A stretch of 64,000 nt of DNA from CALLPQ01 sp964479275 (lineage in GTDB: Bacteria > Pseudomonadota > Alphaproteobacteria > Caulobacterales > Parvularculaceae), in NCBI GenBank assembly GCA_964479275.1, contig CAYZLR010000003.1, forward strand, positions 1-64,000, in the 5' to 3' direction. The notes beneath the pieces were generated by a model, which made no database searches, was not told where the DNA came from, and worked only from the letters and a program-made list of their open reading frames with translations. This document shows positions 33,699 to 42,248 of this stretch, piece after piece; within the stretch, counting starts at the first letter, position 1; each line of letters begins with the position of its first letter. The translations under genes were made by a program, and so were the position numbers.

Positions 33699-34624
33699 GT
33701 GATTATTCCAGTTTTAAAGAAATAAGATTGCCATTGATTGAGAAAGTTCTCACGCGTGAATTTTTGTGCGGTTTCAATAGCATTATGTCTGATGTCCTCA
33801 AAATTAAAATCATTTAAGTGATCCAGTAAGTAGGGGAGCTCAGAAAGCTTATCTTGTGGCAGACATAAGCTATTAACGCCAAAATCGAAATAATCCTGTC
33901 CGCCATAACCGTCAACGCCGATGGGGATTGATCCCATGGCCATCGCCTCTAATGGAATCATACCAAAACCTTCTGCAATGGTCAGCGTTAAAAAAAACCT
34001 ATACTGATTAATTTCATTTAACAGTGCTGGGCGAGAGAGCGCACGGCCACCAGCAAGAGTATCAGAGATCAGATTTGGGTTTTTGGTTTTATGAATGATC
34101 CAGGTCAATAATGTTTCATTACTTTCGGGAAAACCCTTTGGAGATTGATAAAATCTGTCTTTTTTCGCGATAAATTTAAGGGCTTCCGGGGTTTTTGGAA
34201 TAAAGGGATGAATCAATGGAGTTTCGCGATTATAGAGTTTGTGTACGTAGTTTTTCACAAATTGACTATTGGTCACCATATGTTCAATTTCAAGATCCAG
34301 ATAAGGAAAGGTCGTATAATGCTGAATATAGGAGATAATTTTACAGTTTGTCTTGAGGCTAAAAAGGGGTTTGTGAAAAGATGGATTTAAAATTAGAAAG
34401 TCATCACTGGTTTGAAGATGAAAAAAAGTGTCAAGAGTGATGAGAGTTGCTTCTTTGGTATAATGATAAAAATTTGAGGGGGCTGTTTCATTCCTGGCCT
34501 GAATGATAAAAAAAGAGCCCCCTTGATGATCGTGTAATGTTTCTCTGAGTAAGCTGGCAATTTCATATGCCATAAAGGCGCCGCCATTAGGGAGCCAGCC
34601 TCCCATTACAAAAACATTTGCCAT
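33695..34624 (-). CDS. GT-B family glycosyltransferase (group 1 type)
   Basis: The 309-residue protein has a Rossmann-like N-domain (FVMGGWLPNGGAFMAYEIASLL, TNSQFVKNYVHKLY) and the donor-binding C-domain with FLTLTIAEGFGMIPLEAMAMGSIPIGVDGYGGQDYF. The EGFG...EAMA pattern is the Glu-containing nucleotide-sugar site of group 1 transferases. The protein is shorter than the usual 350-400 residues, lacking part of the middle. It is the first gene of a two-gene unit with the methyltransferase. The DNA looks more AT-rich than holA and leuS next to it, so acquisition is plausible. Confidence 0.78.
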   Translation of the reverse strand: MANVFVMGGWLPNGGAFMAYEIASLLRETLHDHQGGSFFIIQARNETAPSNFYHYTKEATLITLDTFFHLQTSDDFLILNPSFHKPLFSLKTNCKIISYIQHYTTFPYLDLEIEHMVTNSQFVKNYVHKLYNRETPLIHPFIPKTPEALKFIAKKDRFYQSPKGFPESNETLLTWIIHKTKNPNLISDTLAGGRALSRPALLNEINQYRFFLTLTIAEGFGMIPLEAMAMGSIPIGVDGYGGQDYFDFGVNSLCLPQDKLSELPYLLDHLNDFNFEDIRHNAIETAQKFTRENFLNQWQSYFFKTGIIT

Positions 34625-34674
34625 CTTGTTTCCTTAAAAAACTATATTTCTAGACCAGTCGCTAGTGATAGAAA

Positions 34675-35754
34675 TTACCGTTTTTTTGTTTGTGCCATTC
34701 TCGCGAGTCTTAGGGCCGTGCGCTCGACAATTTCCCGTTGCGGTGCGCCGGTGGTTTTTGCATCCATTTCAGCATCGATAAGTAAACGGTGGGCGAGTTT
34801 TAGTCGTGGGCTTGACCAAATGTTCAGGCGCTCACGAAATGCATTTTGTTCTCCAAAAAAAACCGGGGGTCTTAGTTTTTTCATGGCGTCATTAGGGCTT
34901 AAACCCGCGTCGACCAAACCTCGCGCTTCTCTAAGTCTGGAAAAATTTCTTTGTAAGCCGCGCAATAATCCAATCGGGCTGGTACCAGATAGGGCCGATC
35001 GATACAAAGCTTGCGATAATGGTCCTGTCACCCCGTCAGCGCAGTTGGCCATAACATCATCCATCGTATCTGTTGTGCTATCATTAAGACAGGCTTTAAC
35101 ATCAGCAAGAGTAATTGTAGTATCTGTTGGGTTTTCGGTTTTAACAAACTTTGATCCTGCAGTTTTATAAAAGCAGAGTTTTTCTAATTCACTACGGGTT
35201 ATGCCGCGATCATCTCCTAAGATGTGTGTCACCATTGTAAGGGCATCATTATCAAAACTAAGACCAAACTCCTGAACCAGTTGATTGGCCAGTGAGCGTA
35301 CAGCCATGGGGGCATCACTGTAACACGGCAGCGTGGCCGCTCTTTTTGCTTTTTCAAAAGCTTTACGCATGCCAGAGCGTGGCCCCAAGTCGCTGCCTTC
35401 AACAATGACAATGCCATTGGGTTTGAGATAATCACTATCTAAAGATTTTAAAAACCCGGTAATGGCAGCACCTGCAGCCTCACCAGAACATCGTATACGG
35501 ATAACACGTTCACCGCCCATAAAAGAAAGAGCAGTAATCTCATCGCTCAATCGTCCAGGTTCTGCTTTTAGGTCTGCTTCACTCAATTCCATGAAATTAA
35601 ACGGGTCACTCAAATCCTGTAAAATTAGATGGGCGAGCAAGGAGGAGCGTTCGCGCACAAGACCTTGATCGGGGCCATAAACCAGAAAGGCGGAGAAATT
35701 GGCATCACGCTTTTTTAGAGTGGCCTCGATGGTTTTTCCCTTTAAGGCGACCAT
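34675..35754 (-). CDS. holA: DNA polymerase III subunit delta
   Basis: HolA is the clamp-loader subunit that opens the beta clamp. The 359-residue protein has FSAFLVYGPDQGLVRERSSLLAHL near the start, LSFMGGERVIRIR, IVIVEGSDLGPRSGMRKAFEKA, and GDDRGITRSELEKLCFY, followed by the C-terminal oligomerisation helices. It follows lptE after three bases and completes a leuS-lptE-holA transcript, the usual order. Confidence 0.93.
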   Translation of the reverse strand: MVALKGKTIEATLKKRDANFSAFLVYGPDQGLVRERSSLLAHLILQDLSDPFNFMELSEADLKAEPGRLSDEITALSFMGGERVIRIRCSGEAAGAAITGFLKSLDSDYLKPNGIVIVEGSDLGPRSGMRKAFEKAKRAATLPCYSDAPMAVRSLANQLVQEFGLSFDNDALTMVTHILGDDRGITRSELEKLCFYKTAGSKFVKTENPTDTTITLADVKACLNDSTTDTMDDVMANCADGVTGPLSQALYRSALSGTSPIGLLRGLQRNFSRLREARGLVDAGLSPNDAMKKLRPPVFFGEQNAFRERLNIWSSPRLKLAHRLLIDAEMDAKTTGAPQREIVERTALRLARMAQTKKR

Positions 35755-35757
35755 GTT

Positions 35758-36420
35758 TTAGCGACCTGGGATCAATTCCGGATCAAAATCAGGATCAAAT
35801 GGTGTGTAATCTTCTGGCACATCAAATATTTCCTGGTCTTTGACGGGTTTTTGTCCTCGTTTCTTTGCCCGATCAATTATGATGTCGAACTCATCTTGTT
35901 GTAAAAGAATATCGCGTTCAATTTGCTCGGCAAGACGGCGAGCTGATTTTTCAACCGCTTCTCGTTCCGCAAAAAGAGAAGAATATTGTGACGTCACCTG
36001 ATTAAATGAAGCGATAGCAGAAAGATTGCCACGGATCATGGCGCCAGTGTCGCGGTGGATCAATCGATAGCGACTATTTAGAGTGTAATTTAACCGGGTG
36101 ACGGAAGCGTCGAGTTGAACGGCTAATCGGCGGGCAACAGGTGTGACTTCTACATGAAGATCAAACATCTCTCCAGAACCATCTTGTAACAGACGGCTTT
36201 GTAATTCTCGTCTTAAGATGGGTTGTACAGCAAGATTGCCCTCGCCAGCGTCACGGCTTGAAATAATACTTGCGACATTGACATTTCTTAGCAATCCATT
36301 CGCACGCGGTTCATCTGGCGTTGCATAGATCGGTTGAAACCCGCAAGCGCTTAATAGCATGACAGCAAAACCAAGTGCGATTACGGCGAAACTTTTTTTT
36401 ATCATCATTATTAACCTCAT
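35758..36420 (-). CDS. lptE: LPS-assembly lipoprotein LptE
   Basis: LptE plugs the LptD barrel that inserts lipopolysaccharide in the outer membrane. The 220-residue protein has a signal peptide with lipobox LLSAC followed by GFQPIYATP, the family hallmark, then a beta-rich domain with RLAVQLDASVTRLNYTLNSRYRLI. A second start, ATG 36408, has a better-placed GAGG. An acidic C-terminal tail (residues about 190-220) is longer than usual. It lies between leuS and holA in the usual order. Confidence 0.9.
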   Translation of the reverse strand: MRLIMMIKKSFAVIALGFAVMLLSACGFQPIYATPDEPRANGLLRNVNVASIISSRDAGEGNLAVQPILRRELQSRLLQDGSGEMFDLHVEVTPVARRLAVQLDASVTRLNYTLNSRYRLIHRDTGAMIRGNLSAIASFNQVTSQYSSLFAEREAVEKSARRLAEQIERDILLQQDEFDIIIDRAKKRGQKPVKDQEIFDVPEDYTPFDPDFDPELIPGR

Positions 36421-36444
36421 GCGATAATCCCGAAGGTGGCAATC

Positions 36445-39069
36445 CTAGTTTGCAACAATATTGACAATTCGACCGGGGACAACCACCACTTTCCGAACGG
36501 TCTTACCTTCAATATGCCGTTGAACGCCTGCATCCGACAAGGCCATTTTTTCAACGGTTTCATTGTCGGCATTCTTATTGATAATCAACTCACCGCGCTT
36601 CTTGCCGTTTACCTGCAAAGGCAGGGTTAGCGTATCACTCGCAAGCAAGCTTTCATCATGGGTTGGCCAGGGGGCGTTATAGACCAATCCTTCACCCCCG
36701 AGGGTGAGCCAGCATTCTTCGGCTAAATGTGGAATGAAAGGCGCGATCAGCCGTGTCAACGCGCTCAAAGATTCCGCTCTGGTAAAATCATGCAACCCTT
36801 TACGGTCTTTGCGGATGGCATTGATAAACTCATAAATTCTGGCAACCGCTTTATTGAAACGAAATTGTTCAATATCTTCGGTGATCGCGGCAATGGTTCC
36901 ATGGGTAACGCGGCGCAAATCTTGATCAAGCTCGGATAACCCTTGAGAGGGCTTGTCGAGGCTTTGTGCTTTCAAAATATCTTTATAAGGGGCGACGCTA
37001 TCCCAAATCCGCCCGAGCAACCGCCAGGCGCCTTCAATGCCGCCATCTGTCCACTCTACATCGCGCTCTGGTGGACTGTCAGATAACATAAACCAGCGCG
37101 CGGCGTCAGCGCCAAAATCTGCAGCAATGATTTCGGGAGAGACCACATTTTTTTTGGATTTGGACATTTTCTCAACCGCACCAACGGTAATCGGCTCTCC
37201 TGTTTCCAGATGAGCGGCTTGACCTGCCTCTATGCGAATTTGATCGGGCGCGACCCATTGCCCCTTTTGGTCCTTATAGGTGGCATGGGTCACCATACCT
37301 TGGGTGAATAGGTTTGCGAAAGGTTCATCAACCTGACAATGACCCGTTGCCTTCATGCACCTAGTGAAATAACGAGCATAAAGTAGGTGTAAGATTGCAT
37401 GTTCAATCCCGCCAATATACTGATCAACGGGCAGCCATTGATCAATAGTCTCGCGATCCGTCGGGTTGTCGGGGTGGGGCGCCGCAAACCGGGCGAAATA
37501 CCAAGAGCTATCAATAAATGTATCGAATGTGTCCGTTTCACGCAAAGCGTCACCACCACAAGAAGGACACGAGGTTTTTCGCCATTCATTCGCCCGGTCG
37601 AGAGGATTACCGGGAATACTAAACTCGCGCGCATCTACATCGGGAAGGGTAATCGGCAAATTTTCTGATTTTTCCGGCACGACCCCGCATTTCTCGCAAT
37701 GAATTGCCGGGATTGGACATCCCCAATAGCGTTGTCGGGATATGCCCCAATCGCGTAATCGATAATTGGTGTGACCCGTACCAAGACCCAGCGCCTCCAC
37801 TTTTTCAATCGCGGCGACGATGCCGTCTTCTACGGTATGGCCATCGAGAAAACCAGAATTGACCAAGGTGCCCGGCCCGATATAGGGAGCATCTCCCACC
37901 ACAACATCGGCAGGGTTAGTGCCTGCCGGGCATACAACTGGCAAGATCTCGAGATCATATTTTTTGGCAAAATCGAAATCTCGTTGATCATGTCCCGGGC
38001 AGCCAAAGATTGCACCGGTGCCGTAATGCATAAGAATGAAATTCGCCACAAAAACCGGAATGGTTTTTCCAGGTTCAAACGGATGCGCCACTTCAATAGG
38101 GAGGCGGTACCCTTTCTTTTCTGCTTTTTCGATGGCTTCTTCAGAGGTTCCCGCTGCCTGGCAATCTAGAATAAAAGCGCGTAAGTCCGCGTCGTTTTCA
38201 GCAAAATGTTTTGCTAGTGGGTGGTCACTGGCGACCCCGCAAAATGAGGCCCCAAACAAAGTATCAGGCCGGGTGGTATAAATTTCTAATCCATGCGCTA
38301 AGGGCTCTGGTGATTTCATTTCACTGGCGAAAGGAAACACCATTTTACAGCCCTTTGACCGCCCAATCCAATTTCGCTGCATGAGTTTTACATTGTCAGG
38401 CCAGCCATCGAGACGGCCATCATCCAAAGCATTTAACAAATCATCGGCAGCATCGGTTATTTTTAAAAACCACTGCCAGAGGGAGCGCCGTTCCACCGGC
38501 GCACCCGAGCGCCACCCTTTGCCGTCAATCACCTGCTCGTTGGCCAAAACGGTATTATCTACCGGGTCCCAATTCACAATGCTTTCTCGACGTTCGACAA
38601 AACCTGCTTTCCAGAAATCTAGGAAAATGCGTTGTTCATGGACATAATATTCAGGATCACAGGTCGCCAATTCTCTCGACCAATCGATCGCTAGCCCCAT
38701 CTCTTTAAGCTGTTCGCGCATGGCTTCTATGTTGGCGAGGGTCCAGTCTTTGGGGTGTGACCCGGTTTGCATGGCCGCATTTTCTGCGGGCATACCAAAA
38801 GCATCCCAACCCATAGGGTGGAGCACATTGTAACCTCTAGCCTTTTTAAATCTCGCGATTACATCTCCCATGGCGTAGTTCCGGACATGGCCCATATGAA
38901 TGCGCCCGGAAGGGTAGGGAAACATCTCCAGGACATAATAGTTTTTGGCGTCTGGGTTTGACCCGGTTTCAAAAGCCTGGGTGTCTTCCCAGGCTTTTCG
39001 CCACCGCGGTTCCACTTCCTTAAAATTATAGCGTTCCACAGGAACTGTTGGGTTGATAGGCTCAGACAT
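36445..39069 (-). CDS. leuS: Leucyl-tRNA synthetase
   Basis: LeuRS charges tRNA-Leu. The ATG at 39069 begins MSEPINPTVPVERYNFKEVEPRWRKAW; the upstream extension in frame is not conserved-looking. It has the HIGH motif as RIHMGHVRN, the editing-domain TTRPDTLFGASF, a zinc-like Cys region (HCEKCGVVPEKSENLP), KMSKSKKNV and the C-terminal anticodon domain. Length 874 is normal. The gene heads leuS-lptE-holA, and a strong terminator of the upstream DUF3576 gene lies 32 bp before its start. Confidence 0.97.
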   Translation of the reverse strand: MSEPINPTVPVERYNFKEVEPRWRKAWEDTQAFETGSNPDAKNYYVLEMFPYPSGRIHMGHVRNYAMGDVIARFKKARGYNVLHPMGWDAFGMPAENAAMQTGSHPKDWTLANIEAMREQLKEMGLAIDWSRELATCDPEYYVHEQRIFLDFWKAGFVERRESIVNWDPVDNTVLANEQVIDGKGWRSGAPVERRSLWQWFLKITDAADDLLNALDDGRLDGWPDNVKLMQRNWIGRSKGCKMVFPFASEMKSPEPLAHGLEIYTTRPDTLFGASFCGVASDHPLAKHFAENDADLRAFILDCQAAGTSEEAIEKAEKKGYRLPIEVAHPFEPGKTIPVFVANFILMHYGTGAIFGCPGHDQRDFDFAKKYDLEILPVVCPAGTNPADVVVGDAPYIGPGTLVNSGFLDGHTVEDGIVAAIEKVEALGLGTGHTNYRLRDWGISRQRYWGCPIPAIHCEKCGVVPEKSENLPITLPDVDAREFSIPGNPLDRANEWRKTSCPSCGGDALRETDTFDTFIDSSWYFARFAAPHPDNPTDRETIDQWLPVDQYIGGIEHAILHLLYARYFTRCMKATGHCQVDEPFANLFTQGMVTHATYKDQKGQWVAPDQIRIEAGQAAHLETGEPITVGAVEKMSKSKKNVVSPEIIAADFGADAARWFMLSDSPPERDVEWTDGGIEGAWRLLGRIWDSVAPYKDILKAQSLDKPSQGLSELDQDLRRVTHGTIAAITEDIEQFRFNKAVARIYEFINAIRKDRKGLHDFTRAESLSALTRLIAPFIPHLAEECWLTLGGEGLVYNAPWPTHDESLLASDTLTLPLQVNGKKRGELIINKNADNETVEKMALSDAGVQRHIEGKTVRKVVVVPGRIVNIVAN

Positions 39070-39101
39070 GGGTAAATTCACTTTGTAGAAATTGGGCAAT
39101 A

Positions 39102-39127
39102 AAAAACGGTACCGAAGCACCGTTTTT
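39102..39127 (-). terminator. Rho-independent terminator after the DUF3576 gene
   Basis: AAAAACGGT (39102-39110) and ACCGTTTTT (39119-39127) form a perfect 9-bp stem. On the minus strand the loop contains CTTCGG, so the stem closes on a UUCG tetraloop, and a run of six U follows. It lies between the DUF3576 gene and leuS and should insulate leuS. Confidence 0.92.
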
Positions 39128-39153
39128 CATCGTGAATGGGCTTCGAGTCGGGC

Positions 39154-39648
39154 TTAATTAAGACTATTAAGTCGCAGCTGACGCGCTCTCGTCAAAATTG
39201 CATTTTCGAGTTCACGCGGGGTTGATGGATTAACTTGGGCATCAACCCAGCTGGCTGCGCCGTCGCGTTTTTGTCTAAATACAGTAACTTTCAGGGCGTC
39301 TGCTCGCAGGGCCTGGTCAAGTATATAAACATTCACCTTGAACCGCTCATTTGTGGATTCAGGATTTACATACCAATCTGTGATGATGAGACCGGAAATA
39401 GGATCTGCAGAGGAAATCGGTAGGAAATTTACCGTTTCCAGAGACGCCGACCACAAATACCGATTAACGGTCGTTGCCTGGGCCGAGTTACTGCTCTTCG
39501 AGGATAGACCGGGTACAGTCAGATTGCGGTCATCGAGGGTTGATCCACTAGAACAGGCGTTCAAAAGAATAGCTGTAAAAATCGCGATTGAAATCTGAAA
39601 AATTGGTGATTTTGAAGGTGATAATGCATTTATGAATGAGGGTGACAT
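39154..39648 (-). CDS. DUF3576 lipoprotein
   Basis: This envelope lipoprotein has a signal segment (FQISIAIFTAILLNAC) with its lipobox Cys, then VNRYLWSASLETVNFLPISSADPISGLIITDWYVNPESTNERFKVNVYILDQALRADALKVTVFRQ, matching the conserved DUF3576 core I recall from alphaproteobacteria. It ends with ARQLRLNSL. The start is uncertain between ATG 39648 and ATG codons further upstream (to 39711). In relatives it is also just upstream of leuS. Function unknown; the fold resembles BamC-like outer-membrane accessory proteins. Confidence 0.85.
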   Translation of the reverse strand: MSPSFINALSPSKSPIFQISIAIFTAILLNACSSGSTLDDRNLTVPGLSSKSSNSAQATTVNRYLWSASLETVNFLPISSADPISGLIITDWYVNPESTNERFKVNVYILDQALRADALKVTVFRQKRDGAASWVDAQVNPSTPRELENAILTRARQLRLNSLN

Positions 39649-39711
39649 TTGGTGATCCAGATCAGTGTCGGGCCTTAAGATCATAAGTCCCGATAAATTT
39701 GTTTTTGACAA

Positions 39712-40258
39712 CGATACATTTCAAGTTCTGTTAATTATCACTATTAGCGGGGGTTGCGCAATCACTATTCCGCAGCGTGTGAGAAGATAGTACGATTAAC
39801 AGACATCGCTCAGATGTGATTTTATTGTTATTTTATAGCGTGGTAATACCATCACATTAACCTTAGTTTGTACCATTTCAACGGATTATCTCTTGACCAA
39901 CAGACCTTTATCGGGGGAGTATGTCGCGGTAAGGCTTCCCCTTGGGGAAAGCGTGACACCTTGGTTATGAATACAGTTCTTTCGATATTGATGAGTAGGG
40001 CTGAATGGAAAACTTAGGTAAATCGGTTGGGGCCGATGTGTGGTGGGAGTTGCAAGAATAGGGGCGAAGCTCTAAACCATATGGTTTTGGGTAATATAAT
40101 AGTCGGTGTTGCTGGAATAGCGCGCTGGCGCAAAAGAATGCGTGCTGGTTGTTTTATTAATCTTTCTTCAGTGTTACCCGTGAAAGATTACCTAATAATA
40201 GCCAGAAATGTAATAAATTAGGATAAGAGTCTGAACGAGGATTGTAAGCAGAACTAGA
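39712..40258. promoter_or_regulatory. 547-bp structured intergenic region upstream of the porin gene
   Basis: No plausible gene is seen here. Structures visible by eye: ACATC-GCTCA-GATGT at 39803-39817 followed by a T-rich run; a stem of CTTCCCC and GGGGAAAG near 39934-39951; a 14-bp palindrome AAACCATATGGTTT at 40074-40087; and a 9-bp dyad TAATCTTTC (40158-40166) with GAAAGATTA (40182-40190). The region separates divergent DUF3576 and porin genes, so it should hold both promoters. The dyads are candidate operators or a long porin mRNA leader. A small RNA is possible but not shown. Confidence 0.45.
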
Positions 40259-41611
40259 ATGCGCAGATCGGGGACAACATATCTGCCAAACTCAGTAGGC
40301 ATTTTTGCTCAGCGCTTGAATAGCACTGTGCAAAAATGCTCGTGGGCGCGATGTTCTGATGGCTTGGGAAAACAAAGTCCAGTCTCACTCAAAGCCCTGA
40401 GTTTGGCGGCATTTCTGGGACTGACTTGTGTAACCCCTGTTGTTGCGCAAAGTGACATTGATCTTGATGTCAAAGGGAAAGCCTCTGCCGTTATCGGTGT
40501 TGATGACAACGGAGATTTGCTTGGTGATGCAGATGCGCAAGTCACGGTAAAGGGATCAAAATTACTCAATAATGGAATTGAAGTTGGCGCTGTCTTAGAA
40601 GGACGATTTGATGAGGATCAACCTCGGCAAGGGTTTTCAGCTGGACGTCAGTCAGGTCTGCTTATCGGTGGTCCCCGCGGTGTTGGGCCATTGTCTGGTG
40701 ATACCTTTGTACAGGGAGCCTATGGTTATGCCCGTGGCGGATTTGGCAAAGTAATCGTAGGCAGGGATCAAGGTGTTGCACGGCAATTGGCCGTGACGGC
40801 ACCAACTATTTTTCAATCGGTGAACGTCAATGATTTTCGTACGGATTTATCCGGCTTGAATGATATTCATACGGTGAATGACTTTTCTGGTTATTCTACA
40901 AAAGTAAGCTATTTGCCGCCCGCTAATTTATTTGGTGGTGTTATCGGCGGATTGCAATTGGGCGTTTCTTATTCCCCGCGCCTTGCTCAATGCGGGGAAC
41001 CTTTGTGTGCGCCCCAAGATGAGCGGGCTCTGTTGCCAGAGACTAGTCTTCTTAATGAAAGTGCGCGTTGGCAAAATGTATTAGAAGGGGCTTTCTTCTA
41101 TCAAAAAGGGCTTGATTTTGGCTCGGACGGGGCGAAAGATATCGTCGTAGGGTTTGGCGCGAGCGTCGTAACCGCTGAAGAAAATGCCAATGCGGTCGTC
41201 AATTTTTTCGACGATTATCAAGCTTATTCTTTGGGTGTGAATGTTGCTTTTCGCGGACTCACATTAGGCGGTTCGGTTAAAACAACAAATGCCGGAATTT
41301 CTATTCCTGATACGGTTGATGATGATTATTTTGCCTTTGATGCTGGAATAACATATAAGACCGGTGATTGGGGATTTATGTTGGGGTACGGACAGTCTGA
41401 GGCTAATATCATTGGACCTACAACGACATTGACTGACCCGACGATCCTAAGAGATACGCAAACTGCGCAAGCCGGTGTAACCTATTTCCTTGGTCGCGGA
41501 ATAACCATCGGTGCCGCAGCTCAATATGTTGAATCAAAAAAATTAAACTCAACACTCGGAGCGCCTGAAGACAGTCTTACCGCAGTCACCGAGATCGGCA
41601 TCAAGTTTTAG
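40259..41611 (+). CDS. Outer-membrane porin, alphaproteobacterial type
   Basis: The mature sequence after VTPVVAQ starts DIDLDVKGKASAVIGVDDNGDLLGDADAQVTVKG and consists of alternating beta strands with loops, including FVQGAYGYARGGFGKVIVGRDQGVARQL, and ends in IGIKF with a terminal Phe, as in trimeric general porins. The N-terminus is odd: 40 basic, non-hydrophobic residues precede the hydrophobic SLKALSLAAFLGLTCVTPVVAQ. A downstream TTG or GTG may be the true start, or the protein has an extended signal peptide. The gene ends overlapping the convergent XRE gene by 3 bases. Confidence 0.85.
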   Translation: MRRSGTTYLPNSVGIFAQRLNSTVQKCSWARCSDGLGKQSPVSLKALSLAAFLGLTCVTPVVAQSDIDLDVKGKASAVIGVDDNGDLLGDADAQVTVKGSKLLNNGIEVGAVLEGRFDEDQPRQGFSAGRQSGLLIGGPRGVGPLSGDTFVQGAYGYARGGFGKVIVGRDQGVARQLAVTAPTIFQSVNVNDFRTDLSGLNDIHTVNDFSGYSTKVSYLPPANLFGGVIGGLQLGVSYSPRLAQCGEPLCAPQDERALLPETSLLNESARWQNVLEGAFFYQKGLDFGSDGAKDIVVGFGASVVTAEENANAVVNFFDDYQAYSLGVNVAFRGLTLGGSVKTTNAGISIPDTVDDDYFAFDAGITYKTGDWGFMLGYGQSEANIIGPTTTLTDPTILRDTQTAQAGVTYFLGRGITIGAAAQYVESKKLNSTLGAPEDSLTAVTEIGIKF

Positions 41612-42018
41612 GGCGTTTTCCTCGACTCTTTAGACATGGTTTTGATAAAATCGATTAAACGTTTGCGCACTTCATCATCCTTGATTTCAAAATAATATTG
41701 AAGAAACTGTTGGCTTTCTGCTGTCTTGGCTAAATTCGCTTTCATATCATCGATATCATGGTGGGGATAGTTGCTTCCAAAACCTTCATAATTTTCGAAA
41801 AAATACTGTACCCTGATATTTAATGCTTTAGCCAATTCGTAAAGGCGGCTGGCACCGATGCGATTGGTCCCTTTTTCATATTTTTGAATTTGTTGAAATG
41901 TGATCCCAAGGCGTTGGCCAAGTTCATTTTGACTAAGTTCTAACATTTGTCGGCGTAATTTTAATCGCATACCAACATGTAAATCGACTGGGTGGACTGA
42001 TTTTTTATCTTCAGACAT
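41608..42018 (-). CDS. XRE-family transcriptional regulator
   Basis: The 136-residue protein has a helix-turn-helix in residues about 15-70 (VGMRLKLRRQMLELSQNELGQRLGITFQQIQKYEKGTNRIGASRLYELAKAL), typical of the alphaproteobacterial Cro/C1 regulators found next to lnt. A charged C-terminal helix ends in VRKRLIDFIKTMS. Its position downstream of lnt is conserved in the group; metK, which often follows, is absent here and the porin gene faces it. Its targets are unknown. It could regulate the porin whose upstream region has several dyads, but this is inference. Confidence 0.9.
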   Translation of the reverse strand: MSEDKKSVHPVDLHVGMRLKLRRQMLELSQNELGQRLGITFQQIQKYEKGTNRIGASRLYELAKALNIRVQYFFENYEGFGSNYPHHDIDDMKANLAKTAESQQFLQYYFEIKDDEVRKRLIDFIKTMSKESRKTP

Positions 42019-42248
42019 AAAATTATCCGCCCAATCATTATACTATATATGAGGATGGTTTAACAAAGGAAAATCCTCACATCATCAAACATTTTCACCC
42101 ATCTATAAAAACATACCATTATTCGTAATTTAAAGAAAGCTCGCAGCGAACCCGTGAAAACTATCGCTGATTATAAAATTCGACCGCATAACAAGAAACT
42201 GTTGGGCTCGCATGTAATCCAGCGATGGGAGAAACCAGATATATGAAA

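Noticed and set aside
33745..33762. TCACGCGTGA palindrome in the glycosyltransferase gene as a parS variant
   Set aside because: It has an extra CG in the centre and lacks the flanking TGTT/AACA, so it does not fit the ParB consensus.
39803..39840. Hairpin followed by T-rich run as a terminator of a plus-strand RNA
   Set aside because: Stem is only 5 bp and no gene or promoter precedes it on that strand.
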